From: Acidobacteria bacterium 28-9
GTDB taxonomy: Bacteria; Acidobacteriota; Blastocatellia; Pyrinomonadales; Pyrinomonadaceae
Reading direction: 5' to 3'
NCBI GenBank assembly: GCA_002050355.1
Contig: MWYY01000038.1
Coordinates: 1-39,207, forward strand
DNA: 39,207 nt
Shown: piece after piece, positions 1-7,227 of the stretch
Numbering within the stretch: position 1 is the stretch's first letter
Layout: each line of letters begins with the position of its first letter
Position numbers and translations under genes: made by a program
The notes under the pieces: generated by a model
The model's input: the letters and a program-made list of their open reading frames with translations, nothing else
Told to the model about the DNA's origin: nothing
Databases searched by the model: none

Positions 1-2907
1 GCTCTGATCGGCAGAGTCTTCTCGTTCCAGATTCCCGGCGCTACGGCTGGTGGTGCTCCTCGAACCGTTCAGGTTGTCGCCGGCGCATTGGGCGGACCGC
101 TCCAGTGTTCGGCTCCTTTTCAGGTGCCGTCGGGACCGATTACGGTTACCGAATTACAGAACACTACTAATACAGCCGGCGGAGTTGGTCGAACGGGTGG
201 TTTCATAGTTACCGACTTTAGAGGCGGCACACAGTCACCGGGCGTTATAGTGAGCGAGAATCTTCCGGCAGGCACGGCAGTCGTCAACGTCGGCGCCGCT
301 GCTACAACCGCGGGTGAAACAGTAATCACCGTAGTTAACCGAGCTGCCATCACAGGCACAATAGAAATTTGTAAAGTAGCTCTTGCCGGCGATACGGATG
401 CTAATTCGACCGGTGTAGGCGGCGCACAAGGTACACTTTTCGATTTCGTCATCGGCGGAGTCCTCGATGCCAACGGAGACCAGGTAGTATTCCAGGCACC
501 GCTCGGCACGGTTGCTCGTCCGGGATGTACCGGACCGCTTTCGATCATATTACCGGCTAACCAACCTGGCGGAACCGTAACTACGCTGGGTATCGGCGAG
601 TTACCGGAACCGGGCTTTATATTTGTTGGTGCCACGGCAGCAGGTAACGGAGGCTCCATCGAGGGTACTCCGCAGGTTATCACCACCGGCGAATTCGCCG
701 GCGGCGGAGTCTTCTTTGTAAACATCAACAATCAGTCAACGGCAGCGAATCAGACTCTTGTTACGGTTACAAACCGTACCGTACCGGGTCAGATAAAAAT
801 CTGTAAAGTAGCCGGACCGGGTGTTACACAGGGAGAGGTATTCAACTTCCTGGTTACCGGTACGCCGGTCAACCCATTAACCGGTAATGCTATTACTGTT
901 GGCGGTGGTGCCGGTGGTGGTGCTGTCGGAGTTGTCGGAACCGGCGCTGGTGGTAATGGTTTTGCAACTGGTTCTATAACAGAATTGGTACAAGTACAGG
1001 CAGGTCCGGTCGGCAATCCGTTCTGCACATTCTCGCGAAACAGATTCGCGAGCGGATCAACTGTAAACATCAATGAAGTATTGACTGATGCACAGCTGCT
1101 GGCGGGTATCCGCTTAGGTCGAATTGATGTGACAGCCGCTTTTGGCACTGCCGCAACTACTACGTTCCCGACGAACGGTGTTAACGGAGGAACCGGTGCT
1201 AATCTTACAGCCGCGCAAATCAACGCTATTGCTGCTGCTTTCGGTGGAACAACAGGATTTGGTACTGCGGCAGATATAAGGGCGGCACTAGGTTTTGGTA
1301 CTACTCTTACAGCTGGGCAAATTACACTCATTGGTACCACTTTATTTGGAGTTGCTGGAAATGCAGCATTTCCTGGTACTACTGCGGGAACATTTCTTAC
1401 TGCGACACAAATAAGTGCGCTAATAACTGCCAATAATCTTACAACCGCGCAAATCAACGCCATTGTTGCTTTGGCTGGAACAGCAGGAGGTTCTAATCTT
1501 ACTGCGGCACAAATAACTGCGGCACTAACTACTGCACAAGGTGTTAATGTTGTCGGAACTACGCAGGGAGTGGTTGTTACGGCACGAACGGAAATTGTTG
1601 TCGCGACATTCACAAACTTCGCATTTACACCGGCAGGGCTGAAGATCTGTAAAGTTGCAGGCGCAGGCGTAGCCGTCGGAACTCCGTTCACGTTCACCGT
1701 AACAGGTGATACACAGGGCGGCATCTTGGCAGGAAACACCCAAACGGTAACCGTACAGGCGGGTCCTGCCAGTCAGGGCGGTTTCTGTACACCGGTCGGC
1801 GGTCCGTTTGCCGGCACAGTACTCGGTGGATTCGGTTCGTTTGACATCGGCTCGAACATAACGATCACGGAAACGGGTGTTACCGGTTTTACAACCACAA
1901 GCATCACGTCGACGACCGGCGTCAGCACGGGCACGACAGTCAACTTAGGCACCGGAACAATAACGACGCCTATCTTTACTGCCGGTACTGCCGCTGCTAA
2001 CGCAGGCAATATCGTTGAGGTAACATTCGTCAACACGGCGACACCGGCGGCGATAGTTCCAAGCACACGCTTTGACTTTGACGGCGACATGAAGGCAGAT
2101 GTCTCGGTGTTCCGTCCGTCGAACGGTGCCTGGTATCTGCAGAACTCCTCGACTGGCTTTAGAGGCGTTCAGTTTGGTCAGGCAGGCGACAAGACTGTTT
2201 CGGCTGATTATGACGGTGACGGAAAATCCGACATCGCCGTTTATCGACCGTCGAATTCGACCTGGTACTTGAACAGAAGCACCGCCGGCTTTGGCGCGGT
2301 TCAGTTCGGAGCGGCAGGCGACATTCCGACACCGGCTGACTTTGATCGTGACGGTAAAGCGGAAATCGCTGTCTACCGTCCGTCGAGTGGCATGTGGATT
2401 ACTTTGAGCTTGGCGACTAACAAGGCAAACTTTGTTCCGTTTGGTGCCGGAAACGACATTCCTGTCGCTGCCGACTATGACGGCGACGGACAAGCCGACT
2501 ATGCAGTTTATCGACCATCGAATGGTGTTTGGTATATGCTGCAGAGCACAAAAGGCTTCGGAGCCATCCAGTTCGGTAGCGCTACGGACAAACCTGTAGT
2601 TGCCGATTACGATGGTGACGGTCGTGCCGACCAAGCTGTTTATCGTACGGGCGCCGGTGTTGGTACCTGGTATGTAATGGGCAGCAAAGTGGGATTACTG
2701 GTTAACCAGTTTGGTTTGGATACGGACAGTCCGGTTCCAGCCGATTACGATGGTGACGGTAAAGCTGACTTTGGTGTTTATCGTGTCAGTGCCGGTAAAG
2801 GTACCTGGTATGCGACCAAGTCGGGATCACCGCTGAGTTCGTCAGGCGCAGCTCTGATGATCATTCAGTTCGGTGACTCGAGCGACATGCCGATTCCGAT
2901 GCCGTAA
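1..2907 (+). CDS. Large secreted repeat protein with C-terminal FG-GAP/VCBS-like repeats (5' partial)
   Basis: The frame is open from base 1, so the N-terminus lies outside the window; a TTG at 88 is not a credible start because module sequence continues upstream of it. The visible part has two regions. First come about four degenerate modules of some 130-250 residues, three starting with an ICKVA-type motif and each holding a second Cys after PF/GF/PG, which suggests one disulfide per module. Then, from about base 2065, six repeats carry the calcium-binding-like D-x-D-G-D-x-x-A-D motif followed by VYRPSNG and W-Y, the FG-GAP/VCBS type that usually folds as a beta-propeller. Such proteins are normally exported and surface-associated; binding or adhesion is a family-level inference and no catalytic motif is visible. 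A strong hairpin follows the stop. Confidence 0.85.
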   Translation, partial: ALIGRVFSFQIPGATAGGAPRTVQVVAGALGGPLQCSAPFQVPSGPITVTELQNTTNTAGGVGRTGGFIVTDFRGGTQSPGVIVSENLPAGTAVVNVGAAATTAGETVITVVNRAAITGTIEICKVALAGDTDANSTGVGGAQGTLFDFVIGGVLDANGDQVVFQAPLGTVARPGCTGPLSIILPANQPGGTVTTLGIGELPEPGFIFVGATAAGNGGSIEGTPQVITTGEFAGGGVFFVNINNQSTAANQTLVTVTNRTVPGQIKICKVAGPGVTQGEVFNFLVTGTPVNPLTGNAITVGGGAGGGAVGVVGTGAGGNGFATGSITELVQVQAGPVGNPFCTFSRNRFASGSTVNINEVLTDAQLLAGIRLGRIDVTAAFGTAATTTFPTNGVNGGTGANLTAAQINAIAAAFGGTTGFGTAADIRAALGFGTTLTAGQITLIGTTLFGVAGNAAFPGTTAGTFLTATQISALITANNLTTAQINAIVALAGTAGGSNLTAAQITAALTTAQGVNVVGTTQGVVVTARTEIVVATFTNFAFTPAGLKICKVAGAGVAVGTPFTFTVTGDTQGGILAGNTQTVTVQAGPASQGGFCTPVGGPFAGTVLGGFGSFDIGSNITITETGVTGFTTTSITSTTGVSTGTTVNLGTGTITTPIFTAGTAAANAGNIVEVTFVNTATPAAIVPSTRFDFDGDMKADVSVFRPSNGAWYLQNSSTGFRGVQFGQAGDKTVSADYDGDGKSDIAVYRPSNSTWYLNRSTAGFGAVQFGAAGDIPTPADFDRDGKAEIAVYRPSSGMWITLSLATNKANFVPFGAGNDIPVAADYDGDGQADYAVYRPSNGVWYMLQSTKGFGAIQFGSATDKPVVADYDGDGRADQAVYRTGAGVGTWYVMGSKVGLLVNQFGLDTDSPVPADYDGDGKADFGVYRVSAGKGTWYATKSGSPLSSSGAALMIIQFGDSSDMPIPMP
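1066..1535 (+). repeat. Expanded LT-x-x-QI repeat inside the secreted repeat protein
   Basis: Five copies of L-T-[AT]-[AGT]-Q-I occur at irregular spacing (DNA about 1201, 1318, 1396, 1438 and 1498), separated by Ala/Gly/Thr-rich stretches. They follow a related LTDAQL at about 1080 that belongs to the module itself. The block interrupts the third ICKVA module between its second Cys region and its closing strand. It looks like local expansion of a native motif. Confidence 0.7.
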
Positions 2908-2950
2908 GGCTTAACACAATTGGTCAGCGAGAAGCTGATCTAATTTAACC

Positions 2951-2985
2951 GAAAGGGGGCGTGAATACTCACGCTCCTTTCTTTT
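2951..2985 (+). terminator. Rho-independent terminator after the repeat protein
   Basis: A GC-rich hairpin with arms GAAAGGGGGCGTGA and TCACGCTCCTTTC (one bulged base) and an ATAC loop is followed by CTTTTA. It begins 44 bases after the stop codon of the upstream gene. Confidence 0.8.
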
Positions 2986-3155
2986 ATGGAAACACTACAA
3001 AGGATGAAGAGATAAAATACAACCAATCTTAATAACAACTATAAATGCGGCTTGTTAATTTTTACATTTTGGAACATAATCAGCAGCAAGGCGTGAGATT
3101 AGTATAAGGTTGGGATGGTATTATCGACCGTTCATTTTGGATATTATTTGGTAAT

Positions 3156-3326
3156 TCAAAGGAAGAGAGGCAACAGAGCTGTTTCTCTTCCTTTTTTTGT
3201 TCTAATTGCAGAAATCCCGATAGCCAGCGAAAGCGCCGCAAGCATTACAATCATTAGCATCATTTCAAGATGTGCCGTGGTTGTGGTTTTGTGTTCATTT
3301 GTTTTCGTGTTATGTTTATTTCTCAT
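3156..3326 (-). CDS. Putative single-pass membrane microprotein, 56 aa
   Basis: A 56-codon ORF opens with a polar Lys/Asn/Thr/His-rich segment (residues 1-20). A clear hydrophobic helix of about 20 residues follows (MMLMIVMLAALSLAIG), then a basic stretch TKKGRE and a short hydrophobic tail. A weak AAGAAG lies upstream of the ATG. It lies downstream of and in the same direction as the 50-aa zinc-ribbon gene at 3413-3565, so the two could be co-transcribed, although a hairpin lies between them. Its last codons form one arm of an inverted repeat. I recognise no family; the membrane topology is the only functional hint. It could also be a chance ORF. Confidence 0.4.
   Translation of the reverse strand: MRNKHNTKTNEHKTTTTAHLEMMLMIVMLAALSLAIGISAIRTKKGRETALLPLFL
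3161..3199 (+). terminator. Hairpin with T-tract, plus-strand terminator-like
   Basis: The 8-bp perfect stem GGAAGAGA / TCTCTTCC around a 15-base loop is followed by seven T residues. By geometry it terminates plus-strand transcription, yet no credible plus-strand gene lies just upstream, and it overlaps the 3' end of the minus-strand microprotein ORF. It may block antisense transcription or end an unannotated short RNA. Confidence 0.5.
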
Positions 3327-3373
3327 TTAGATTTCTTCTTAGAGATTTTTAATTGATTAAGATAAGAGTAGAG

Positions 3374-3409
3374 AGGCTTAGGAATGTTTGCGCAAACCTA
3401 AGCCTTTTG
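3374..3409 (+). terminator. Nested hairpin with T-tract between two small minus-strand ORFs
   Basis: The 9-bp arms AGGCTTAGG / CCTAAGCCT enclose a second palindrome, TTTGCGCAAA, and are followed by TTTT on the plus strand. On the minus strand it lies just after the stop of the 3413-3565 gene, but the U-run is missing in that direction. It may act in both directions or as a processing or stability element. Confidence 0.5.
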
Positions 3410-3412
3410 TTA

Positions 3413-3565
3413 TTAGTCATTGCAGTTCGGGCAAAAATGCTCTCTGCGTCCAAGATACCAGCCTTCATTTTCAAGTTCGGAGCGTTCGCCGCTTGCCTGG
3501 CTCGCGCAGCAATCGCAGTAAGCTTCTACCCGTTCGATTTGTTGTGTTTTAGTTGCTGTGTTCAT
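3413..3565 (-). CDS. Small zinc-ribbon protein, 50 aa
   Basis: The 50-codon ORF starts at an ATG with a good AGGAG 9 bases upstream. The protein has two cysteine knuckles, C-D-C-C at residues 17-20 and C-P-N-C at 45-48, separated by a charged middle with GWYLGRREHF. Four paired Cys at this spacing is what a small zinc ribbon needs; the GWYLG...CPNC ending is common in short bacterial ribbon proteins of unknown function. A near-consensus promoter (3614-3642) lies upstream and holds a perfect palindrome in its spacer. The gene is divergent from a second 50-aa zinc-ribbon gene at 3710. A regulatory or RNA/DNA-binding role is a guess; no enzyme motif is present. Confidence 0.7.
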   Translation of the reverse strand: MNTATKTQQIERVEAYCDCCASQASGERSELENEGWYLGRREHFCPNCND

Positions 3566-3613
3566 TTTTGATTTCTCCTAATGTTTATTAAGTTAATTGC
3601 TTAACTACCTAGA

Positions 3614-3642
3614 AGTATATTACTAATAAGTAAGCAAGTCAA
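3614..3642 (-). promoter_or_regulatory. Sigma70-type promoter with palindrome in its spacer
   Basis: Read on the minus strand, TTGACT (3642-3637) and TATACT (3619-3614) are separated by exactly 17 bases, each matching consensus in 5 of 6 positions. Transcription would begin near 3607, about 40 bases before the zinc-ribbon start. The spacer contains the perfect palindrome TTACT-AATA-AGTAA (3620-3633), a good position for a repressor operator. Confidence 0.6.
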
Positions 3643-3648
3643 GTCTAA

Positions 3649-3699
3649 TTACTACTCTTTAGTAAGATACTTGAATTATTTTTAATTTAGGTATATGCT
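3649..3699 (+). promoter_or_regulatory. Second palindrome and weak plus-strand promoter
   Basis: TTACTA-CTCTT-TAGTAA (3649-3665) shares its half-sites with the palindrome at 3620-3633, about 30 bp away centre to centre (near three helical turns). It sits directly before a weak promoter, TTGAAT (3671-3676), 17 bases, TATGCT (3694-3699), facing the zinc-ribbon gene at 3710. The implied transcript start, about 3706, would leave almost no leader. The palindrome is clear; the promoter is uncertain. Confidence 0.4.
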
Positions 3700-3709
3700 A
3701 TTTATTGTT

Positions 3710-3862
3710 ATGACGAAAATGATTAAAATTGATGGTTGGCGGTGTGAGAGATGTTCCCACGAATGGACGCCCAGAAACAAACAGGAAAAGCCAAAGGTTT
3801 GCCCTAAATGCAAATCTCCTTACTGGGATACACCGAAGAAAGTAGTTACTGAGAAAGAATAA
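3710..3862 (+). CDS. Small zinc-ribbon protein with CPKCKSPYW ending, 50 aa
   Basis: The 50-residue protein has cysteine pairs C12-x2-C15 and C31-x2-C34, with W-R-C-x2-C-x-H-x-W at the first knuckle and CPKCKSPYWDTPKK at the second. This layout (W-x-C-x2-C ... CPxCxSPYWdxP) is a widespread small zinc-ribbon type, often annotated as hypothetical and sometimes found beside regulators or toxin-antitoxin genes. Start choice is uncertain: in-frame ATGs occur at 3695, 3710 and 3719 and none has a clear Shine-Dalgarno. The gene faces away from the other small ribbon gene and shares the palindrome-bearing intergenic region with it. Its function is unknown; nucleic-acid binding is plausible. Confidence 0.75.
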   Translation: MTKMIKIDGWRCERCSHEWTPRNKQEKPKVCPKCKSPYWDTPKKVVTEKE

Positions 3863-3878
3863 TTTTGAGCAAAGAAAA

Positions 3879-3906
3879 ACGGCTTGAGCTATCAACCTCA
3901 AACCGT
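3879..3906. terminator. Hairpin after the zinc-ribbon gene
   Basis: Arms ACGGCTTGAG / CTCAAACCGT pair with one mismatch over an 8-base loop. The plus-strand tail is CTCTTT; the minus-strand tail is the stronger T5-C-T3. It probably ends the zinc-ribbon transcript and may act in both directions. The rest of 3907-4105 holds no gene I can support; it is the presumed promoter region of gpmA. Confidence 0.5.
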
Positions 3907-4105
3907 CTCTTTCAGTTCTTTGACAACTGAATTTATACCAGCAAAAGCAGTCTATCAAAATAATTTGATTAGCTGCAAGCGTATGTATCCGAAAATGTAT
4001 CTGTTACTTGCTTTTATAGAGTAATACAGAGCAACAAAACATCTTTAGATATTCAATAGATAACACTCTGTAACATTCGGTAAGTATAAGGAAAATAAAC
4101 GACTT

Positions 4106-4852
4106 ATGTATAAATTGGTTTTAATCAGACACGGCGAAAGCGAATGGAACAGGGAAAATCGTTTTACCGGCTGGAAAGACGTTGATTTAACCGACAAAGG
4201 GCGCGAAGAAGCGAAAACAGCCGCGCAGCTTTTGAAGGCTGAAGGTTTTGCCTTCGATTTGGCTTATACTTCCATTCTAAAACGCGCGATTCGGACGCTT
4301 TGGATAATTCTGGACGAAATGGATTTGATGTGGATTCCAGAAACAAAAACCTGGCGCTTGAACGAGCGTCATTACGGCAACCTGCAAGGTTTGAACAAAG
4401 CCGAAACTGCGGCAAAATACGGCGATGAACAAGTTCTACTGTGGCGCAGAAGCTACAATACGCCGCCGCCTTCGATGGAAATTACAGATGAACGCTACGA
4501 AGGAAATAAAGCGTGTTACCTCAGCTTAAAAGAAGGCGAATATCCGCAAACCGAATGTCTGGAAGATACGGTCGAGCGTGTCGTGCCGTATTTTGAAGTG
4601 GAAATCGCCCCGCAAATAAAAGCGGGAAAACAAATTATCGTCGCCGCACACGGAAATTCTCTACGCAGTTTGGTCAAATACCTCGACAACATTCCCGATG
4701 AGGAAATTGTGCAATTAAATATTCCGACCGGTATTCCGCTCGTTTACGAATTAGACGAAAATCTTCGAGCCATAAAAAATTATTATTTGGGCGATGCCGA
4801 CGAGATTGCCAAAGCACAGCAATCGGTTGCAAATCAAGGCAAAGCGAAATAG
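4106..4852 (+). CDS. gpmA: 2,3-bisphosphoglycerate-dependent phosphoglycerate mutase
   Basis: This cytosolic enzyme interconverts 3- and 2-phosphoglycerate in glycolysis and gluconeogenesis through a phosphohistidine. The 248 residues match the usual family length. The signature [10 protein letters not shown] places the phosphorylated His at residue 9; [10 protein letters not shown] (20-29), [10 protein letters not shown] (86-95, with acid/base Glu87) and the second catalytic His182 in [10 protein letters not shown] are all present. The ATG is preceded by AAGGA about 12 bases upstream. No coupling to a neighbour is apparent: the next gene starts 85 bases on, across a hairpin-forming spacer. 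Confidence 0.95.
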   Translation: MYKLVLIRHGESEWNRENRFTGWKDVDLTDKGREEAKTAAQLLKAEGFAFDLAYTSILKRAIRTLWIILDEMDLMWIPETKTWRLNERHYGNLQGLNKAETAAKYGDEQVLLWRRSYNTPPPSMEITDERYEGNKACYLSLKEGEYPQTECLEDTVERVVPYFEVEIAPQIKAGKQIIVAAHGNSLRSLVKYLDNIPDEEIVQLNIPTGIPLVYELDENLRAIKNYYLGDADEIAKAQQSVANQGKAK

Positions 4853-4858
4853 TGTGTA

Positions 4859-4930
4859 ACGAAAAAAGGACGGTGAAAAACGGAAAATAATATGTGAATC
4901 ATACGTTATCAAATGTTCATTTTTCGTTTT
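4859..4930. repeat. Imperfect inverted repeat built from AACGAAAAA-type units
   Basis: The left arm AACGAAAAAAGGAC (4859-4872) pairs with the right arm GTTCATTTTTCGTT (about 4913-4926) at 12 of 14 positions, with further A/T-rich partial copies of the unit between them. It fills most of the gpmA to YeiH-type spacer and belongs to the group of low-complexity hairpin spacers described in the findings. Confidence 0.45.
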
Positions 4931-4937
4931 TTATTTT

Positions 4938-5855
4938 ATGAAAATCGTCTTTTTTCTATTAATTTTATTATGTCTGACGCCCTGGTTTTCTCCGCCGATA
5001 GCGCTTGCTTTGGGATTGATTCTGGCTTTGACAATCGGTAATCCGTATCCGAAACAAACCGCCAAAACGACAAAAATTTTGCTGCAGACTTCGGTTGTTC
5101 TGCTCGGTTTCGGTATGAATTTGTCGGAAGTGGTAAAGGCTGGAAAAAGTGGAATTTTATTTACGATTGCGACGATTTTCGGAACTCTCGCGCTCGGATT
5201 TCTGGTCGGCAGATTATTAAAGGTAAAAGATAAAACGTCAAGTTTAATTTCGTCAGGAACGGCAATCTGCGGCGGTAGCGCGATTGCAGCGGTCGCTCCT
5301 GTTATTGATGCCGACAGTGAAGAAATTTCCGTGTCACTGGGAACAGTTTTTATCTTAAATTCAATCGCGCTTTTTACTTTTCCAGTTATTGGACACGCTT
5401 TAAATCTTTCGCAAAATCAATTTGGCGTGTGGGCAGCGATTGCCATTCACGATACCAGTTCGGTTGTCGGCGCGGCGGCAAAATACGGCAGCGAAGCATT
5501 GCAAATAGCGACAACCGTAAAACTTACGCGCGCGCTTTGGATTGCGCCGGTTGCACTCTTATTCTCTTTTTTTTACCGCAACAAAAAAGCGAAAATCGCC
5601 GTGCCATATTTTATTTTATTTTTTCTTCTGGCGACGATTATCAGAACTTACACGCCCGCAACTTATCCGCCGAGCATTTTCGACTCGCTCGTAATGCTGG
5701 CAAAAACCGGTTTGACCATTACGCTTTTTCTTATCGGCGCGAGTTTGTCAACCGAAGTTTTGAAAAAAGTCGGTTTGCGACCGCTCGTTCAAGGCGTTCT
5801 GCTTTGGATAATTATAACCGTTGTTTCGCTGTGGGCGGTTTTGAAAATTTTGTAG
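4938..5855 (+). CDS. YeiH-type (UPF0324) putative transporter
   Basis: The 305-residue inner-membrane protein has about ten hydrophobic helices spread over its length. It fits the YeiH / conserved hypothetical 698 family by its opening PWFSPPIALALGL, the VLLGFGMNL segment, SSGTAICGGSAIAA (around residues 105-118), HDTSSVVGAA and the C-terminal LFLIGASLS. The family is often annotated as a putative sulfate exporter, but the substrate is not established and nothing nearby (no sulfur genes) supports one. It starts at ATG 4938, at the edge of a repeat spacer; no strong ribosome-binding site is visible. Confidence 0.85.
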   Translation: MKIVFFLLILLCLTPWFSPPIALALGLILALTIGNPYPKQTAKTTKILLQTSVVLLGFGMNLSEVVKAGKSGILFTIATIFGTLALGFLVGRLLKVKDKTSSLISSGTAICGGSAIAAVAPVIDADSEEISVSLGTVFILNSIALFTFPVIGHALNLSQNQFGVWAAIAIHDTSSVVGAAAKYGSEALQIATTVKLTRALWIAPVALLFSFFYRNKKAKIAVPYFILFFLLATIIRTYTPATYPPSIFDSLVMLAKTGLTITLFLIGASLSTEVLKKVGLRPLVQGVLLWIIITVVSLWAVLKIL

Positions 5856-5974
5856 AATTGTTAAACTTAGCCGAGTTGTCGGGCACAATAAATTTACAAA
5901 CGATTAAAATTAGATTTAGAAACAACAATTTAGATAATCAAAACTCGCGTTTCACAAATTTATAAAACAGACAA

Positions 5975-6223
5975 ATGGAAAATCAAAAGTTGGAACAAGT
6001 CGCAAAAATCAAACCGAAACCAAGGGGCGTCGTCAATCCAAATTTAGTGCGGGGCATTGCTTTCGTCATTATCACGATTTCGCTGGTTGTCTGCACGGTT
6101 TTGTGTATTTTAGCGATTTGGCAATTTACCGAATCGGATGCCGTTTGGCGCGCGATTGCAACGTTTATAGTCGTCAGCGTCGCCACCGGCGTTTTCACAT
6201 TTGTCAATGAAAGATTGGGTTAA
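5975..6223 (+). CDS. Small two-helix membrane protein, 82 aa
   Basis: A basic, Pro/Lys-rich N-terminal 25 residues precedes a hydrophobic helix (about 29-51, GIAFVIITISLVVCTVLCILAI). A short loop with a Trp and a second helix (about 60-77) follow. I do not recognise the family. It ends 17 bases before the RluA-type gene and may be co-transcribed with it. The 119 bases upstream hold no gene. Confidence 0.65.
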   Translation: MENQKLEQVAKIKPKPRGVVNPNLVRGIAFVIITISLVVCTVLCILAIWQFTESDAVWRAIATFIVVSVATGVFTFVNERLG

Positions 6224-6240
6224 ATGTTTTTTAATTTTCA

Positions 6241-7164
6241 ATGCCGGCGAAACTGAAATTTCAAATTGAAGAAAATATAAAACAAAATCGTCTCGATAAA
6301 TTTTTGTTTGAACAAATAACATCCGTCAGTAAAATATTTCTTCGCAATCTGATTGATGCGGGCAATTGCAGAATCAACGGTAAAACCCAACCTCGCGGCT
6401 ATCATTTGAAGAAAGATGACACGGTTGAAATCGTGGTTGATTTGGAAGCGGAAACGGCTATGAAGCCAGAACCGCTTCCGCTTGAAATCATTTTTGAAGA
6501 CGAGTGGATTATTATCGTAAATAAACCGGCAGATATGCTAGTTCACCCATCATCGAAACAAAAAAGTGGGACGCTTCTGAATGCGCTTTCGTATTACTTA
6601 AACCAGGAAAAAAACGAATTTCAACCAAGGGAATCCAAAATCCGAAATCTAAAATCCAAAATTATTCGTCCTGTTTTGGTTCATCGGCTTGACCGCAGAA
6701 CGTCGGGTTTAATGGTGATTGCCAAAACTCCGGCAGCATCAAGCAGGCTATCCAACCATTTTCAAAGAAAACTAATAGAAAAAAGATATTTGGCAATTGT
6801 TCAGGGAATCGTTTCGGAAAATTCCGAAACCATAGACGCGCCCGTCGGTCGTTTTGCAGAAGAAAAAAACTGGAACGTAAAACAGGATGGTAAATCCGCC
6901 GTAACTAATTTTTGGGTTTTAGAAAAATTTCCCGATAAAACACTGCTCGAACTAGAACCCGTAACGGGAAGAACCAATCAATTAAGAATCCATTGCGCTC
7001 ACATCGGGCATCCGATTGTCGGGGACGATAGATACAACGGGCGAGAATTTCCACGTTTGTGTCTGCACGCCGCAAAACTGTGTTTCCGACATCCGCACTT
7101 TAACAATTTTGTCGAATTTGAAAGCGAAATGCCTAGTGAATTCAAGAGATGTTTAAGAAAATAA
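6241..7164 (+). CDS. RluA-family 23S rRNA/tRNA pseudouridine synthase
   Basis: The enzyme converts specific uridines in structured RNA to pseudouridine. An S4-type RNA-binding domain occupies about residues 1-75 (RLDKFLFEQ...FLRNLIDAGNCRINGK). The catalytic domain carries HRLDRRTSGLMVIAKT with catalytic Asp151, then KRYLAIVQG and the C-terminal GRTNQLRIHCAHIGHPIVGD. At 307 residues it is close to RluD size, but the target uridine cannot be told from sequence. An unusual insertion (about residues 131-141, SKIRNLKSKII) just before the catalytic motif is encoded by a low-complexity repeat. The start at ATG 6241 lacks a clear Shine-Dalgarno. Confidence 0.92.
   Translation: MPAKLKFQIEENIKQNRLDKFLFEQITSVSKIFLRNLIDAGNCRINGKTQPRGYHLKKDDTVEIVVDLEAETAMKPEPLPLEIIFEDEWIIIVNKPADMLVHPSSKQKSGTLLNALSYYLNQEKNEFQPRESKIRNLKSKIIRPVLVHRLDRRTSGLMVIAKTPAASSRLSNHFQRKLIEKRYLAIVQGIVSENSETIDAPVGRFAEEKNWNVKQDGKSAVTNFWVLEKFPDKTLLELEPVTGRTNQLRIHCAHIGHPIVGDDRYNGREFPRLCLHAAKLCFRHPHFNNFVEFESEMPSEFKRCLRK
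6631..6662 (+). repeat. AATCCAAAAT-type low-complexity repeat inside the RluA-type gene
   Basis: Degenerate units AATCCAAAAT / CCGAAATCTA / AAATCCAAAAT run for about 32 bases within the coding frame. They fall in the loop before the HRLDRRTSG catalytic motif, where relatives normally have a shorter connection. Confidence 0.55.
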
Positions 7165-7227
7165 AACAACCACAGTTAAGGTTTTTATAAAACTGTTCAT
7201 AAATTCAGTTGTGAAAAAACGAAAATT

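Noticed and set aside
120..2634. Several minus-strand ORFs of 60-316 codons opposite the secreted repeat protein
   Set aside because: They are Ala/Val/Pro-rich reflections of Gly/Thr/Ala-rich repeat codons and have no start signals or family features.
3115..3571. Plus-strand ORFs of 71 and 72 codons
   Set aside because: The minus strand of the same bases encodes better candidates, a four-Cys protein with a ribosome-binding site and a one-helix microprotein; the plus frames look like shadows.
5429..5965. A 178-codon plus-strand ORF overlapping the YeiH-type gene
   Set aside because: It lies out of frame within a clear transporter gene and has no recognisable composition; only its last 110 bases are outside that gene.
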